This document shows positions 54,518 to 64,000 of a stretch of DNA of 64,000 nt, one piece after another (within the stretch, counting starts at the first letter, position 1; each line of letters opens with the position of its first letter). The translations under genes and the position numbers were made by a program. Source of the DNA: Pseudofabraea citricarpa (lineage: Eukaryota > Ascomycota > Leotiomycetes > Helotiales > Dermateaceae); contig JAPWGK010000005.1 of the NCBI GenBank assembly GCA_029641185.1, forward strand, positions 1,178,001-1,242,000. The letters are read 5' to 3'. The notes below the pieces were generated by a model, which had not been told where the DNA came from, made no database searches, and worked only from the letters and a program-made list of their open reading frames with translations.

Positions 54518-55243
54518 CTACTCAGCCTGTGTTTCGGGCGGTATGAACTTTCTCATAACGCTTTCCACCCACTTTCCCGGGAGCCCCAATGGTGTTGCTT
54601 CTCGGATGCCACGATTCATGCGTGCAATGTACTCAACTCGAGGAGAACTCTCTGCCACACATATTTCATCGACGTAGACAAGGGAGAGGCAATTTTCAAG
54701 ATCTTGGCCTATATCAACAGGAATGGCCCTCGGCCATGTTCCTTTCTTGTCTCCGTTTGCTGCATCCGGAGCATCAAACAGCCACTTCTCAACTGTAGCC
54801 ATTACATACCATTTGGTGTAGGCACCACTACCCTGCTCTTTCGGTCTCATTCTCCCGCTGATTCTCCCGCTTGCGACGGGCGCGTCATGATCAATCTCCT
54901 CGTAGCCATCTAAAAGGTCTTCGTCGGCTGAGGTCATGTCGTATAACAGCCCGTATACAGTGTCATTTTCTTCGCCACCTGCAGGTGTTTTCGCCATCCA
55001 ATAGTCCTCCATGCCAGGAAGTCTGATCTCTGGAGGCGGGATGACATTGGCGTAGCCTCGATCACAGATGATCCATTTCCAGCCGTCTAATCGCGCCAAA
55101 GCCACTGGGACTGCCGATTTCTTGGGATTATGTATGCATCGTTGACGCATTTGAGTGTGAGACAGATTTGAGCCGTAAGCAAAGTACAAAGGTCGATTAC
55201 GGTAATATTCGGCCATTCCTTCGGATGGAATGGTACTGGCCAT
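54518..55243 (-). CDS. Gamma-glutamylcyclotransferase-like (AIG2/GGCT fold) protein
   Basis: ATG 55243 gives 241 residues. The frame is open further to 55351 but with GTG only. The binding loop YFAYGSNLSHTQM lies about 20 residues from the start. The acidic catalytic Glu is probably in DLLDGYEEIDHDA, the expected place after VYGLLYDMTSADE. The C-terminal third (IARMNRGIREATPLGLPGKWVE) matches fungal members. The family forms 5-oxoproline from gamma-glutamyl amines or peptides. Intronless, with no signal peptide. An upstream non-coding or coding exon cannot be excluded. Confidence 0.85.
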   Translation of the reverse strand: MASTIPSEGMAEYYRNRPLYFAYGSNLSHTQMRQRCIHNPKKSAVPVALARLDGWKWIICDRGYANVIPPPEIRLPGMEDYWMAKTPAGGEENDTVYGLLYDMTSADEDLLDGYEEIDHDAPVASGRISGRMRPKEQGSGAYTKWYVMATVEKWLFDAPDAANGDKKGTWPRAIPVDIGQDLENCLSLVYVDEICVAESSPRVEYIARMNRGIREATPLGLPGKWVESVMRKFIPPETQAE

Positions 55244-56556
55244 GTTATGAGCAGGTAGTCCAAGGGATATAGCCAAGATTTTTTGCAGCGAATGTTCTTG
55301 CGTCTCGTGCAGTTTTCGAAGCTGCTGCAATGGGTCACCCGACGTTTGCACCAGTGGAATGTGATTTGAACTTCTTAGTATCGAATTGGACTTTGAAAGA
55401 CGAATCGGATACTCTATTTATCGGCGCAGATGCTGTACTAACGCAGATGTTTAAACAAAGACCTCTATAATATCAAAGTTAACCTGTGGGTCTGGACACC
55501 AACGATTATCCGTCCGCTAATACTACAGTAGATATTGTTAGTATTTCGAAAGTATTTCGAATGTATATCGAAGGCACAGAGGCAAATCATTGAAACAATC
55601 CGAAGTGTAGCCGATGTTGAACCTACGGAGTAGATGGATGGAAACCATGGACCGTAGCCTCTCTGATCTAACCAGTTTAGGGTATGTCCACGAGGAGTAG
55701 ACGATGATGATCTATTACCTCGTATTGGGTCCACTGACGGCTTACGACGTGTTTAGTATTGAATTTAGCGCGCTTCACTTTCAAAAACAAACAACACAAC
55801 TCCCCCACGCAATTCATGAGGGATAGCGCTGGGCAAACTAGACCCACAGTTTTGCGGGTGAGACTCCTCTGACTGACTAGCCCATTAAACGTAATGGATA
55901 GGCTCGTTTATCTATAGATAGATATGCATCATCTTGAATTCCCGTAGTAAGCAGCTAATGTAATAATATGGTTGACGGGGATATATCACGACCAAACCAG
56001 ATGAATGTTACGTTCGCTATGGACCACACCATGAGGCCAGTTTCCACCCAACGCAAGTGCCCAGGATACTAGAAGACTTACACGGTATGGCCTCTGAACA
56101 AGTGTTTTGATTTTTCTAATAGAAATATTAAACAAATTCTTTAGGCAGGGCTATGGCCCTATATGAGGTTGGGACCTATTGTTTCCCGCTAATGCCTTCT
56201 AATTCAAAGTTGGAACGAAGCGCCTTATTTATTGGCTCCTCTCCCTCTCGATAGCTCAGGAATGTTTGATTCTCCACATAAATAGTTGTAGTTACGCTAT
56301 AACCACTTCGTCACTGATATCCCTTCGTTGATACGGTCTCAAAGAGGAACGGGCTAACATCTTTCATGATAAGGTAAGTGGAGTATGACGCTGCTGACAG
56401 GGCAAGTTCGCCTAGAAATATCGTCGCTAGCCTCACCTGACCCGACCTTGCCGTGCTATCTATTACTCATAGTCCAGCACCCATCTTTGATATACTGCCT
56501 CAATACGTTATTCCATCTGCTTAGCATACTCGAATAGCCTATATGTGTAAACTATC
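55244..56556. other. Divergent intergenic region
   Basis: The sequence between the GGCT-like gene and the MFS transporter holds no supported gene. Confidence 0.4.
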
Positions 56557-58357
56557 ATGATGGAAGCGTTATCTACTATTGAGTTGGTACCTGCCAGCAA
56601 CCACGATTCATCACTGGCATCAGCATCGACCCTACTGTCAGTATCTAGCCCTGAGTATAGAGCAGCTCGTGCTACAACAACAACCGGGCAATTGGGATTG
56701 GGAGATTCTCTACGCGTACCACCCTCTGAACTTGAAGATGGGGGTCTGAAACAACGGCGCGTTGTTGTCATAATTGCAGTTCTTACTGGCGTCAACCTCC
56801 TGAGCAGTTTGACCAACGGATTTATCACCATCGGTCTTCCACGAATAGCAACCGAACTCTCCCTGCCAGAACACTTGATGATCTGGCCATCCGCGGTATA
56901 CTAGTAGGTCTCTTTGTTATGGCTACCTAATGACCTTACTAAACTAAGTACGAGTAGCCTGACGAGCAGTACCTGCCTGATTCTTGCAGGCTCTATCGCA
57001 GATGTCATCGGCGCTAGATATATTAATCTAACAGGTTGCTTACTTACCGGAGGCTTTATCATCGCATGCGGTCTTGCTAGTACTGGCATTCAGTTTATCA
57101 TGTTTCGTGCGATGCAGGGCATTGCTCTTTCACTCTGTCTACCTACATCTGTTGCTATTGTTGCAAAGGTGGCACCCAGTGGTCGGAAACGTAATATTGG
57201 ATTTTCATGTCTGGGCTTCGTCCAGCCGATTGGATTTTCGTTAGGCCTGGTACTCGAAGGCATTATCCTAGACACGATAGGGTGGCGATTCTCATACTAC
57301 TTGAGTGGCGGTCTCTCTCTAGCGCTCTTTATAATCAGCTTTAAGATTCTGCCTTCAGATGCTGTGATCGATGGGTCTGGGCTTGCCAAACTCAAGACGG
57401 AGATTGACTGGGTCGGAGCCTTGGTTGCATCAGCATGCCTGGCGCTCTTTTCTTACATCCTTGCGTTAGTCTCTCTATAGCATTGCGCATCCAGGCCACC
57501 TAGTTGTTAAACTCACTATTTTGCAGGACACTGACAGGAGCTATCTCCAACATTCGACAACCTACCAATATTGCCTTACTGATTCTCAGTATTGCTCTCA
57601 TCCCAGTTTTCATCTTCTGGGAAGCTCGCCGTGAACGACTGAACCTCTCAGCCCTTATCCCTAACTCGCTGTGGAAGAATTCAGTCTTTACAAGCGTGTG
57701 CTTCACAGTCTTGTTTTCGAACGCCGTGGCGAACTCGATGGAAGTCTTTTGTTCGCTCTTGTATGTCCTATTCCCTTTTCACATCTATCCCTAACCACTT
57801 CGTATAGCTTCCAAGAAATCCAACATACATCTGCTGTTGGAGCATCTCTACGCATTTTACCCTCTCTCTTGGTTGGATTTCTCGTTCAACTCTCTACTGG
57901 CCTCCTAATCCACCGCACAAGCCCATACTTTCTCGTTCTGCTCGCACTTCTCCTCAGCGCAGGCGCCCCGCTCCTCATGGCGCTCATATCAGCACACTGG
58001 CCTTACTGGTACGCGGCATTCCCTGCGCAGCTCCTCTCGCCGCTGGCTTCCGATATCCTATTTACTGTCGGTCTATTAGCTATATCGGAAGGGTTCCCTG
58101 CGAACACACAGGCACTTGCTGGTGCCGTGTTTAGTACCGTTGCGCAATTCGGATCGAGTCTTGGACTGACATTGCTAGCCGTGGTTGCTTCGTCGGTAAC
58201 AAAGAACGAGGGAGATCGGGGGAAAGGTAGGGAGGGAGAGCTGCTAGTTGGGTATCGAGCTAGTTTTTGGACGGCTTTCGCATTGATGGGACTTGCTTCC
58301 TTGATAGGGGCGTTTGGATTGAGGCGGATGGGTAATGTTGGAGTAAAAAGGGATTGA
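56557..58357 (+). CDS. MFS transporter, drug:H+ antiporter type
   Basis: Four exons, 56557..56903, 56958..57464, 57527..57760 and 57808..58357, with introns of 54, 62 and 47 nt, encode 545 residues. A hydrophilic N-terminus of about 70 residues precedes the first helix (VVVIIAVLTGVNLLSSLT). ILAGSIADVIGARY is the A-motif region. MFRAMQGIALSLCLPTS and FSCLGFVQPIGFSLGLVLEGII match helices 4 and 5 of antiporters. C-terminal helices include YFLVLLALLLSAGAPLL and QFGSSLGLTLLAVVASSV. The helix count fits the 14-helix DHA2-like class. All four exons join in phase and no damage is seen. The substrate is unknown; export of a toxic small molecule is likely. Confidence 0.88.
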
Positions 58358-59623
58358 GCAGCCTCAAAGACTAACGATCGGGACCAATTGCACCAACGGA
58401 AGCAAACACTCGCTATGTTAGAATTTAAATTATTTGAGATACTATGTAGACGGAATGCGGGTGACGGGAAAGACTATGAAAGTTATAATTTGTCAAAGGG
58501 GACGCATGACTATGGAAATAATGTTATACGAATCTAGGGCCGGGAGTCTAACGACCAACTTTCTACCTCAACTTTGCTACAGTCCTGAAGACTAGAATAA
58601 AAAGATGGATGCTTATTACTACAATGAAAACGAAGGGCCTTAGTCTTGCATTGGTTACATTCACTATCCTCATGGTTCGTATTCCATCTCGTCCGCTACC
58701 AAAAGATCCCACCCAACATAGACAACTTCAGCGAGAGGATTCTCAATATTAATTATTTCAAGCAATAAAGGTTCTATATTTATAATTATGATACAGCATT
58801 TACATACAATATCTAACATTTATTACCTTGAAATGCTTGAACTTCCTCATACTTCCTTCACTACTGCTATCTTCGTCATTTCGTGGCTTACTATAACGCT
58901 AACTATCTCTCTTATTATCTCGTCCTCTATCTCGTCTTCTAGTACTCTAATTTTGCTTTCACCGTCGCTATTTACATCGTTTTCAGAGTTGTCGCCTCCC
59001 TAGAAAATGTTGATAATTTGTTCAACTCTCGAGGTCAAATCCATGCCCCTGCCTCTTAATCTGCTCGCTCCGTACCCAGTACTCTGACAGGATATAATGA
59101 CGAGTGTCATCCGTATGAAGTGATAAGGCGAGCTGCCATCTTGCGAAGTAAAGGTTTGATAGCTGGAGCGGATGCGCAGATGAACCTAGTATCGATCTTG
59201 ACAAGAAGGATCCTGATGTTCGGGAAGAGAGTTTCTATACCATGAAGTATCCTGGTACGGAATATCATATGCCCATCCCAACCAACGGTGGGCAATCTTG
59301 GAGCTCTTTACCTTCTGTCCAATTTGCCCTTCTAGATAAAGGTCTTTAGAGAATAAAGCATCAACCTATACGAATCACTTTTCAAATTGTTCAGAAACAC
59401 TCTGTGAGTGATTTAATCCGCTTAACGTTACCATTTCATCAAGCCTATCTTCCTTGAAAGTAAAAACAAAGATATCTAAGCACATATAATCACTGAAGCA
59501 GAAATTCGAGAAATAAATTGTGGATGAAATACACAAATCTCAAGCAGTATATGAAACTCGAATATCCAAAGATCCTCTGCCATCCCTCGGCACCAGCCGT
59601 TGAAGCTTTAAGTCGACGTCCTT
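58358..59623. other. Gene-free stretch
   Basis: A CT-rich low-complexity frame at 58,830-59,003 and AT-leaning sequence are present. No gene is supported. Confidence 0.4.
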
Positions 59624-61455
59624 TTAATTAATGCCATTACTAGCCACATTCATCCCATTGGTGTCGTTGGTTGCACTCTTAAGATCAGGCAATGTGACAG
59701 GCGTATCCGTATATTCTGCAAGGATTTCGGGCGTCATCCCATGCATATCGCATAGATCCTTCTTGTCAGGGAAGTTCTCTGCTGGCACCCAGCTACCGTG
59801 TATACCATTACGCAAGCGGAAGGGAAGCTCGATAATTGCCACAGGGCCGGAGGCTATATCGGCAGTATCGAGAATATAGATGCTCGTTAGCAAAATATCG
59901 CGCCTGTTAGCAATTGTCACTAAATAACCATCACCTTCTGGTGCTGCATAGCAAAAAAAACTGTCAGCAAGTTTAATCTTCTTCGATTGAATGGGGGCAG
60001 GTGTTGAGATTTGGGCACATACAGTCTGGGTATCGCGGCACGAAAGCAACCTCGTGGAGCGCAGTATCATTACCAGCGCTCCACTGCACGTATTTACCGG
60101 TTGTCACATCGCAACGCGCGATAGCGTTGTAAGTGCCTCCAGCGGGAGCTTTGCCGTTTTCTGATGCTGATACAGCAAGGAATAGGTGTTTATAGGGCTT
60201 TGTTATGTAACGGTCATCAACTCTAGGCATCTCACCATCAACCCTAACCAGTTCTGTTGGCTCTACACGGCGATCTTTGGCGTTGGGGTCGAGCTTCCAA
60301 CGCACGTAGTGAGAGTTGAATGGCTTTTTAGCCACAGTACTTGGTGTATTAAACATTGACTGGCCAATTGGCGGAAAGAACCAAAACAGCAAATGAATAA
60401 GCCTCGAACTTGATGCTCCTAAAGACTAAGGTATTTACCTTATTATAATATGTCAAAGGAGCGTCGAGATACACACAGCCATCCTCGCCGTCAAAGGCAT
60501 TTCCGGTGTGGCCATAGAATGCATTATCGTAACTGAACCACTTTAAGTCTTCTGGCTTTGGATTTCTACGTGGAAGGATTCCAAACATGAGGGGTTTGTC
60601 TTCGTCCCAGGCAAAGTGCTTGTGCCCTTCGTACATTTTCTCGAGAGGAACGGCTGCAAGAGGGGGTAAGCAGAAAACGATCCATTTATCAGTTGCGGCC
60701 ATATCATGCATCATGCCCACGTAAGGGGCGTTAAACCAACACTCCTCCAGAAGCTTGCCGTTCTTATCAAAAAGATAGTATACCACATCAGTAGTAGCAT
60801 CACCTTTAGCTTGATAGCCCATTGTCATTAGCTCTCCAGTAGCTGGGTCAAGTTTTGGGTGTGCTGTGTGCGTGGGCGCCTTATACTGCCCATGAAAATC
60901 ATAGAGGCCTATCTATTGTTAATAAACGGCCTATAGTAGAATAATTTAGCCTTCACCTTTGGTCTCCAGAGTATCTGGATCCATAGCGTAAGGGCGCGAA
61001 TCTTCCTTGAGAGCCAACAACTGGTTCTCAAAGTAGATGATGTGAGTATTGGCAGTTGAGTGGACTTTGTGCTTGACACGAGGATCATCGGTGTAGCGAT
61101 TACGGTATTTACCGAAGACAGACTTGCGAGCAGCTCGTTCGATGAGGAATTTCTCGGTCCTCACAAATTTCTGTTTGAAATCGGCGTGTCCGTTCTTAAT
61201 CCGTACTGCATCAATGCATCCATCTCCATTGATGAAGACATCATCTTCATACAGTGGGGCGTACTGGGGATCTGGCATGCATCTATAGTATGTCCCATTG
61301 ACCTGCTTTGGGATCTCTCCTCGGACAACGCAGTTATAAACCTCGGCTTCAAATCGGCAGGGCTTCTCTGCACCTTGGAAGAAAGGGTTTGAAGGGAAGT
61401 TAGTTTCGGGTTGAAACTTGAGTTTCTTCTCCAGTTCATCCATGGTCGTCGCCAT
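59624..61455 (-). CDS. Carotenoid cleavage oxygenase (lignostilbene-dioxygenase-like)
   Basis: This non-heme iron dioxygenase splits double bonds in carotenoids or stilbenes. Exons are 60957..61455, 60439..60908, about 60023..60359 and 59624..59943, giving about 541 residues from ATG 61455. The four iron-His motifs are visible: AHPKLDP, MMHDMA, GHTGNAFDG and GIHGSW. Other marks are VNGTYYRCMPDPQYAP and TGKYVQWSAG. Introns 1 and 3 are clean. Intron 2 is awkward: after TYYNK and a GTAAAT donor, the only phase-correct acceptor I find is GGCCAG at 60360, but the discarded sequence encodes FWFFPPIGQ in the exon 3 frame, which looks conserved. So exon 3 may begin earlier at a non-canonical site, or a small indel is present. 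Confidence 0.83.
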
Positions 61456-61830
61456 GGTAGCCGTGTTGAACTGTGCTATTTTCAATGAGAGAAGCAGGAT
61501 AGAGAGCAGTGCGAAGGTGATTTTGTAGGACGTGTAATTCTTGGATTGCTATCCCGATGACATTTACACCTCTTGCCATTCGAGCACCGTGAAACCATCA
61601 AAAGCCCCGCCTCTATTCCACTTCCCCACACGGAAGACGACGGAAAGTATATTGCGAACAAGCATTTTGTGGCTAATGACAGGCCCCGCGTACCCCTCTT
61701 GCTAACTTAAGCGACGTCAGCACTAAGTTACGTAGTATAATGACTGACTCATCAGACATGGTTTAACTGTTCTCATTATTTCTCCCCTGATATCCATTAT
61801 TTAAAAAATAATATCATTATTGTTGCTAAA
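61456..61830. promoter_or_regulatory. Divergent promoter with a TGACTCA site
   Basis: This 375-bp region lies between the carotenoid oxygenase and the broken esterase. TGACTCA at 61745-61751 is the bZIP consensus bound by Gcn4/AP-1-type factors. Seven bases can occur by chance. Confidence 0.35.
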
Positions 61831-63395
61831 ATGCCTTCAAAGGACTACACCTATAAAACACTTAGCAATGGTGACGGCGTGCTTCTCACAGCACATTGGG
61901 CCGAGACACAGACGAATGCAGCCCGCCCTATTGGTGAGAAAATCATTTAACCCGAGCATCATGCCAAATCTTCTAACTTTTGAAAGCGCTGCTATTCCAC
62001 GGTGGTGGATTTGTTGTCGGCTCTAAAAATATGATTCCTCCTGCGCAGATCGCAAGTCTAACGGAAGATGGGTTTGTAGCAGTGTCCGCTGATTATCGAC
62101 TCTGCCCACAGGTATCTATCTACGAGGGGCCACTGGAGGACTCTATCGATTCATCCAAATGGTGCCAGACCCAATTACCAGAATTTTATCCGAAGAAGCA
62201 GGTGTCAAAATAGATCCTGCAAAGATTGTTGCAATTGGTTACTCGGCCGGATCATGCCTCGCACTACACCTGGTAATATTCCAATCTCTTGTTTGTATAC
62301 CTTAATAAATAGTTGCACAGCTGACAGCGCCACCTTTTGTAGGGTGTGCAACCAGTGCCACCAGTAGCCATCCTCGACTTCTATGGCCCGAAGTATCTTG
62401 TTGGATATTGCTTACTAATTAGGAGTCGAACTCAACCCTAATCAACTACTTCAAACCATATAACTAGACTTCGGCATAGGTACCTATAACCTATAACCCA
62501 CCCGCCCTATAGGTAGGTTATTTTTTTAAAAAAAAACCTACCCGCAAAACCTATAGGTAATCTATAAAACCTAGTTATATAGTAATATATCTGGAAACTT
62601 TCGGTACTTTATTCGTGTTTATTTTTTCAAGGTTTTAAAATACAAGAAATAAGATCTAAAGGATTTAGATAATTTTAATTAAGGATATTACACGGGTTTC
62701 TAGCTTCGTACTTTATACTAATCGGTTAATATTACTTATGATATAGTATAGTATATATCAGGCAAATAGTTCCTCTTATAGGAGACAGCTTAATTCAATC
62801 ACTCAACTTAATAGTTATAGTTCCACATGCACCATCAATATATAATACCATTATTTGCCACTTGAGTTCAGTATATCTGAAGGATGACTTTTGGCGCACC
62901 CCTCTCGTTCCATTGAAGGCCTTGCCTTCTTTTCCGCCCTAGTTTTTGAACAAAATTTGGGATGAGCCTGTGATATCGACCACGTCGACTTCACTAGAGC
63001 AGAGTGCTGCTGTAGAGAAGCAACCAGAAAAGAAGACCAAGGGGTTTCCCAAGCCCGACCTTTCTATCCCCTGAAATGCATGGCTATTCATAGCAGTGAA
63101 AGAGGGCACGCAGTTTAAGCAAATTATGAAGGATGACAACTACGACCGTGTTGATCCCGTCACGTTGTTCTCGCCTAAGTTTCCTCCAACATTCTTCATC
63201 CACGGCACTGCCGATAATATGATCGAGACCCGATTCAGCATAGCAGCTTGCGAGAAGCTAAAGGAACTTGGAGTTCCAACCGGCATTGAGCTTGTTGAGG
63301 ATAAATCTCATGGGTTTGATATCGGAGTTGAGAGAGATGAGCCAGAGTTCAATTCCATATCCAAGGGGTTTGAGTTCATCAAGAGATATGTGTAG
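61831..63395 (+). pseudogene. Alpha/beta hydrolase-3 esterase, broken by insertion, frameshift and stops
   Basis: Exons 61831..61933, 61987..62272 and 62343..62398 give an HSL-type start: LFHGGGFVVGS, then VSADYRLCPQ and a nucleophile elbow GYSAGS. The frame slips near 62,188, since LPEFYPKK becomes ILSEEAGVKIDPAKI in another frame. A 475-bp AT-rich insertion follows at 62399-62873. Beyond it the coding sequence resumes as KDDFWRTPLVPLKALPSFPP, then TAG (62940-62942), KIWDEPVIS, TGA (63072-63074), and a normal C-terminus with FFIHGTADNMIETRFS and KSHGFDIGV (catalytic Asp and His). The order and spacing show a once complete enzyme of about 340 residues. It is divergent from the carotenoid oxygenase. 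Confidence 0.88.
62399..62873. mobile_element. 475-bp AT-rich insertion with 5-bp target duplication
   Basis: TATCT at 62394-62398 is repeated at 62874-62878, and removing one copy plus the insert restores the esterase reading frame exactly. The insert begins TGTTGGATATTG and has no ORF. It contains an almost perfect palindrome near 62512-62542 (GGTAGGTT, a T/A run, then AACCTACC) and palindromic CCTATAGG strings. The TG start and 5-bp duplication fit a solo LTR. However, the insert does not end in CA when the duplication is placed this way, and a non-autonomous DNA element is also possible. Confidence 0.72.
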
Positions 63396-64000
63396 ATATT
63401 TTCCATGCAAAGTTGACATATCCTATGACAATGCAGTACTTACGTTCTATGGAAGCATCATGTTGCGTAGAAAGTATAGAGAAACGAGATAAAATTGTCG
63501 CCGTAGATTGGGAAAACTTAAACGACCAAATCAGATGCGGACCAGAAACCTCCTTTTGATTGGGAGCTGACAGACTTGAAGTATGTTAAGCTCAAGCAAC
63601 GTTAAGTGCCAGTTTTATACTTGATCTGATTCCTCATCTATAGGTCTGGCTACTAGTTCAATCTAGACTTAATTTGGTTTTTGACTGAATATGAAGATAT
63701 TATCAATTTTATCTCTTGAGACTTGCCACTAGATTCTCTATATAAACCAAAAAGGTCGGCGACACTGCGAAATTCGTATATAGGTGATTTTTATATGCTA
63801 AAGTCACTCTAAAAAGAAGCTAGATAACTAGACCAGCAGATAACTACTCAGCTGCCACCAGCACCACCCTCTACATCTCCGCTGGTGCTGTCTTCATGCC
63901 CGATCTTTGGTGAACACAAACCATGAAATCTGTTTGGACTATAAACCAAGCACAGGTCAGCTTCCAGGGATTTTCCGCATTGCAGATTTCAATTTCGAAA
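63396..64000. other. Right-edge intergenic sequence
   Basis: No supported gene or repeat. The window may end inside a promoter or 3' region of an unseen gene. Confidence 0.35.

Noticed and set aside
54287..54913. 208-codon forward frame opposite the GGCT-like gene
   Set aside because: Antisense shadow; the minus strand has the YFAYGSNL motif and full family length.
62399..62873. Firm call of a solo LTR
   Set aside because: It starts with TG and has a 5-bp duplication, but the end defined by the duplication is not CA and no second copy is visible in the window.

Overview
The window is genomic DNA of a filamentous ascomycete (Pezizomycotina). The reasons are short introns of 47-107 nt with GTRNGT donors and CTRAY branch points, several Zn2Cys6 regulators, a FluG-type amidohydrolase/glutamine synthetase fusion, a SUR7-type membrane protein, a DUF6604-like protein, and AT-rich gene-poor blocks separating gene-dense islands. 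A leotiomycete is possible, but the sequence alone does not settle this. Most genes are spliced. I rebuilt the exons by hand from splice consensus, reading-phase compatibility and protein motifs, and give exon coordinates in the evidence fields.

Region 1-10.8 kb is an oxidative/hydrolytic gene island. It holds an NtaA/SnaA-type FMN monooxygenase (running off the left edge), an alpha/beta hydrolase, an HSL-type esterase, a GRE2/DFR-like NAD(P) reductase, two FAD monooxygenases of the salicylate-hydroxylase type and a Zn2Cys6 regulator lying between the two FAD genes. There is no PKS, NRPS or terpene synthase in view. It looks like a catabolic or tailoring-type cluster. About 2.3 kb of AT-rich repetitive DNA follows (10.9-13.2 kb), ending in a 100-bp tandem duplication. 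Next is a 1045-residue DUF6604-like protein carrying a 15-bp coding minisatellite and a C-terminal CaaX-like box.

Region 17-24 kb is housekeeping-like: a membrane-anchored polysaccharide deacetylase, an HST2-like sirtuin, an SRPK-like kinase and a SUR7/PalI protein. Region 24-29 kb is gene-poor, with coding-like remnants and one small Lys/Ala-rich protein. Region 29-36.7 kb has a fungal-type aminoglycoside-phosphotransferase-like kinase (with a probable GC-AG intron), a second HTD-type kinase, a TPR protein and a TXNDC17-like thioredoxin.

Region 37.1-38.6 kb is a non-coding array of about 15-20 degenerate copies of a motif around GCGACATGCAACAAAACTC. I cannot match it to any known element. 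After it come a SnoaL-like protein, a truncated aldehyde dehydrogenase ending in AT-rich DNA, a dienelactone hydrolase, two Zn2Cys6 regulators and the FluG-like gene.

Region 51-64 kb mixes live genes (GGCT-like, a DHA-type MFS transporter, a carotenoid oxygenase) with decayed ones: a fragment resembling an UNC93-type transporter, a frameshifted PaiB-like FMN-binding gene, and an esterase broken by a frameshift, two nonsense codons and a clean 475-bp insertion flanked by a 5-bp target duplication.
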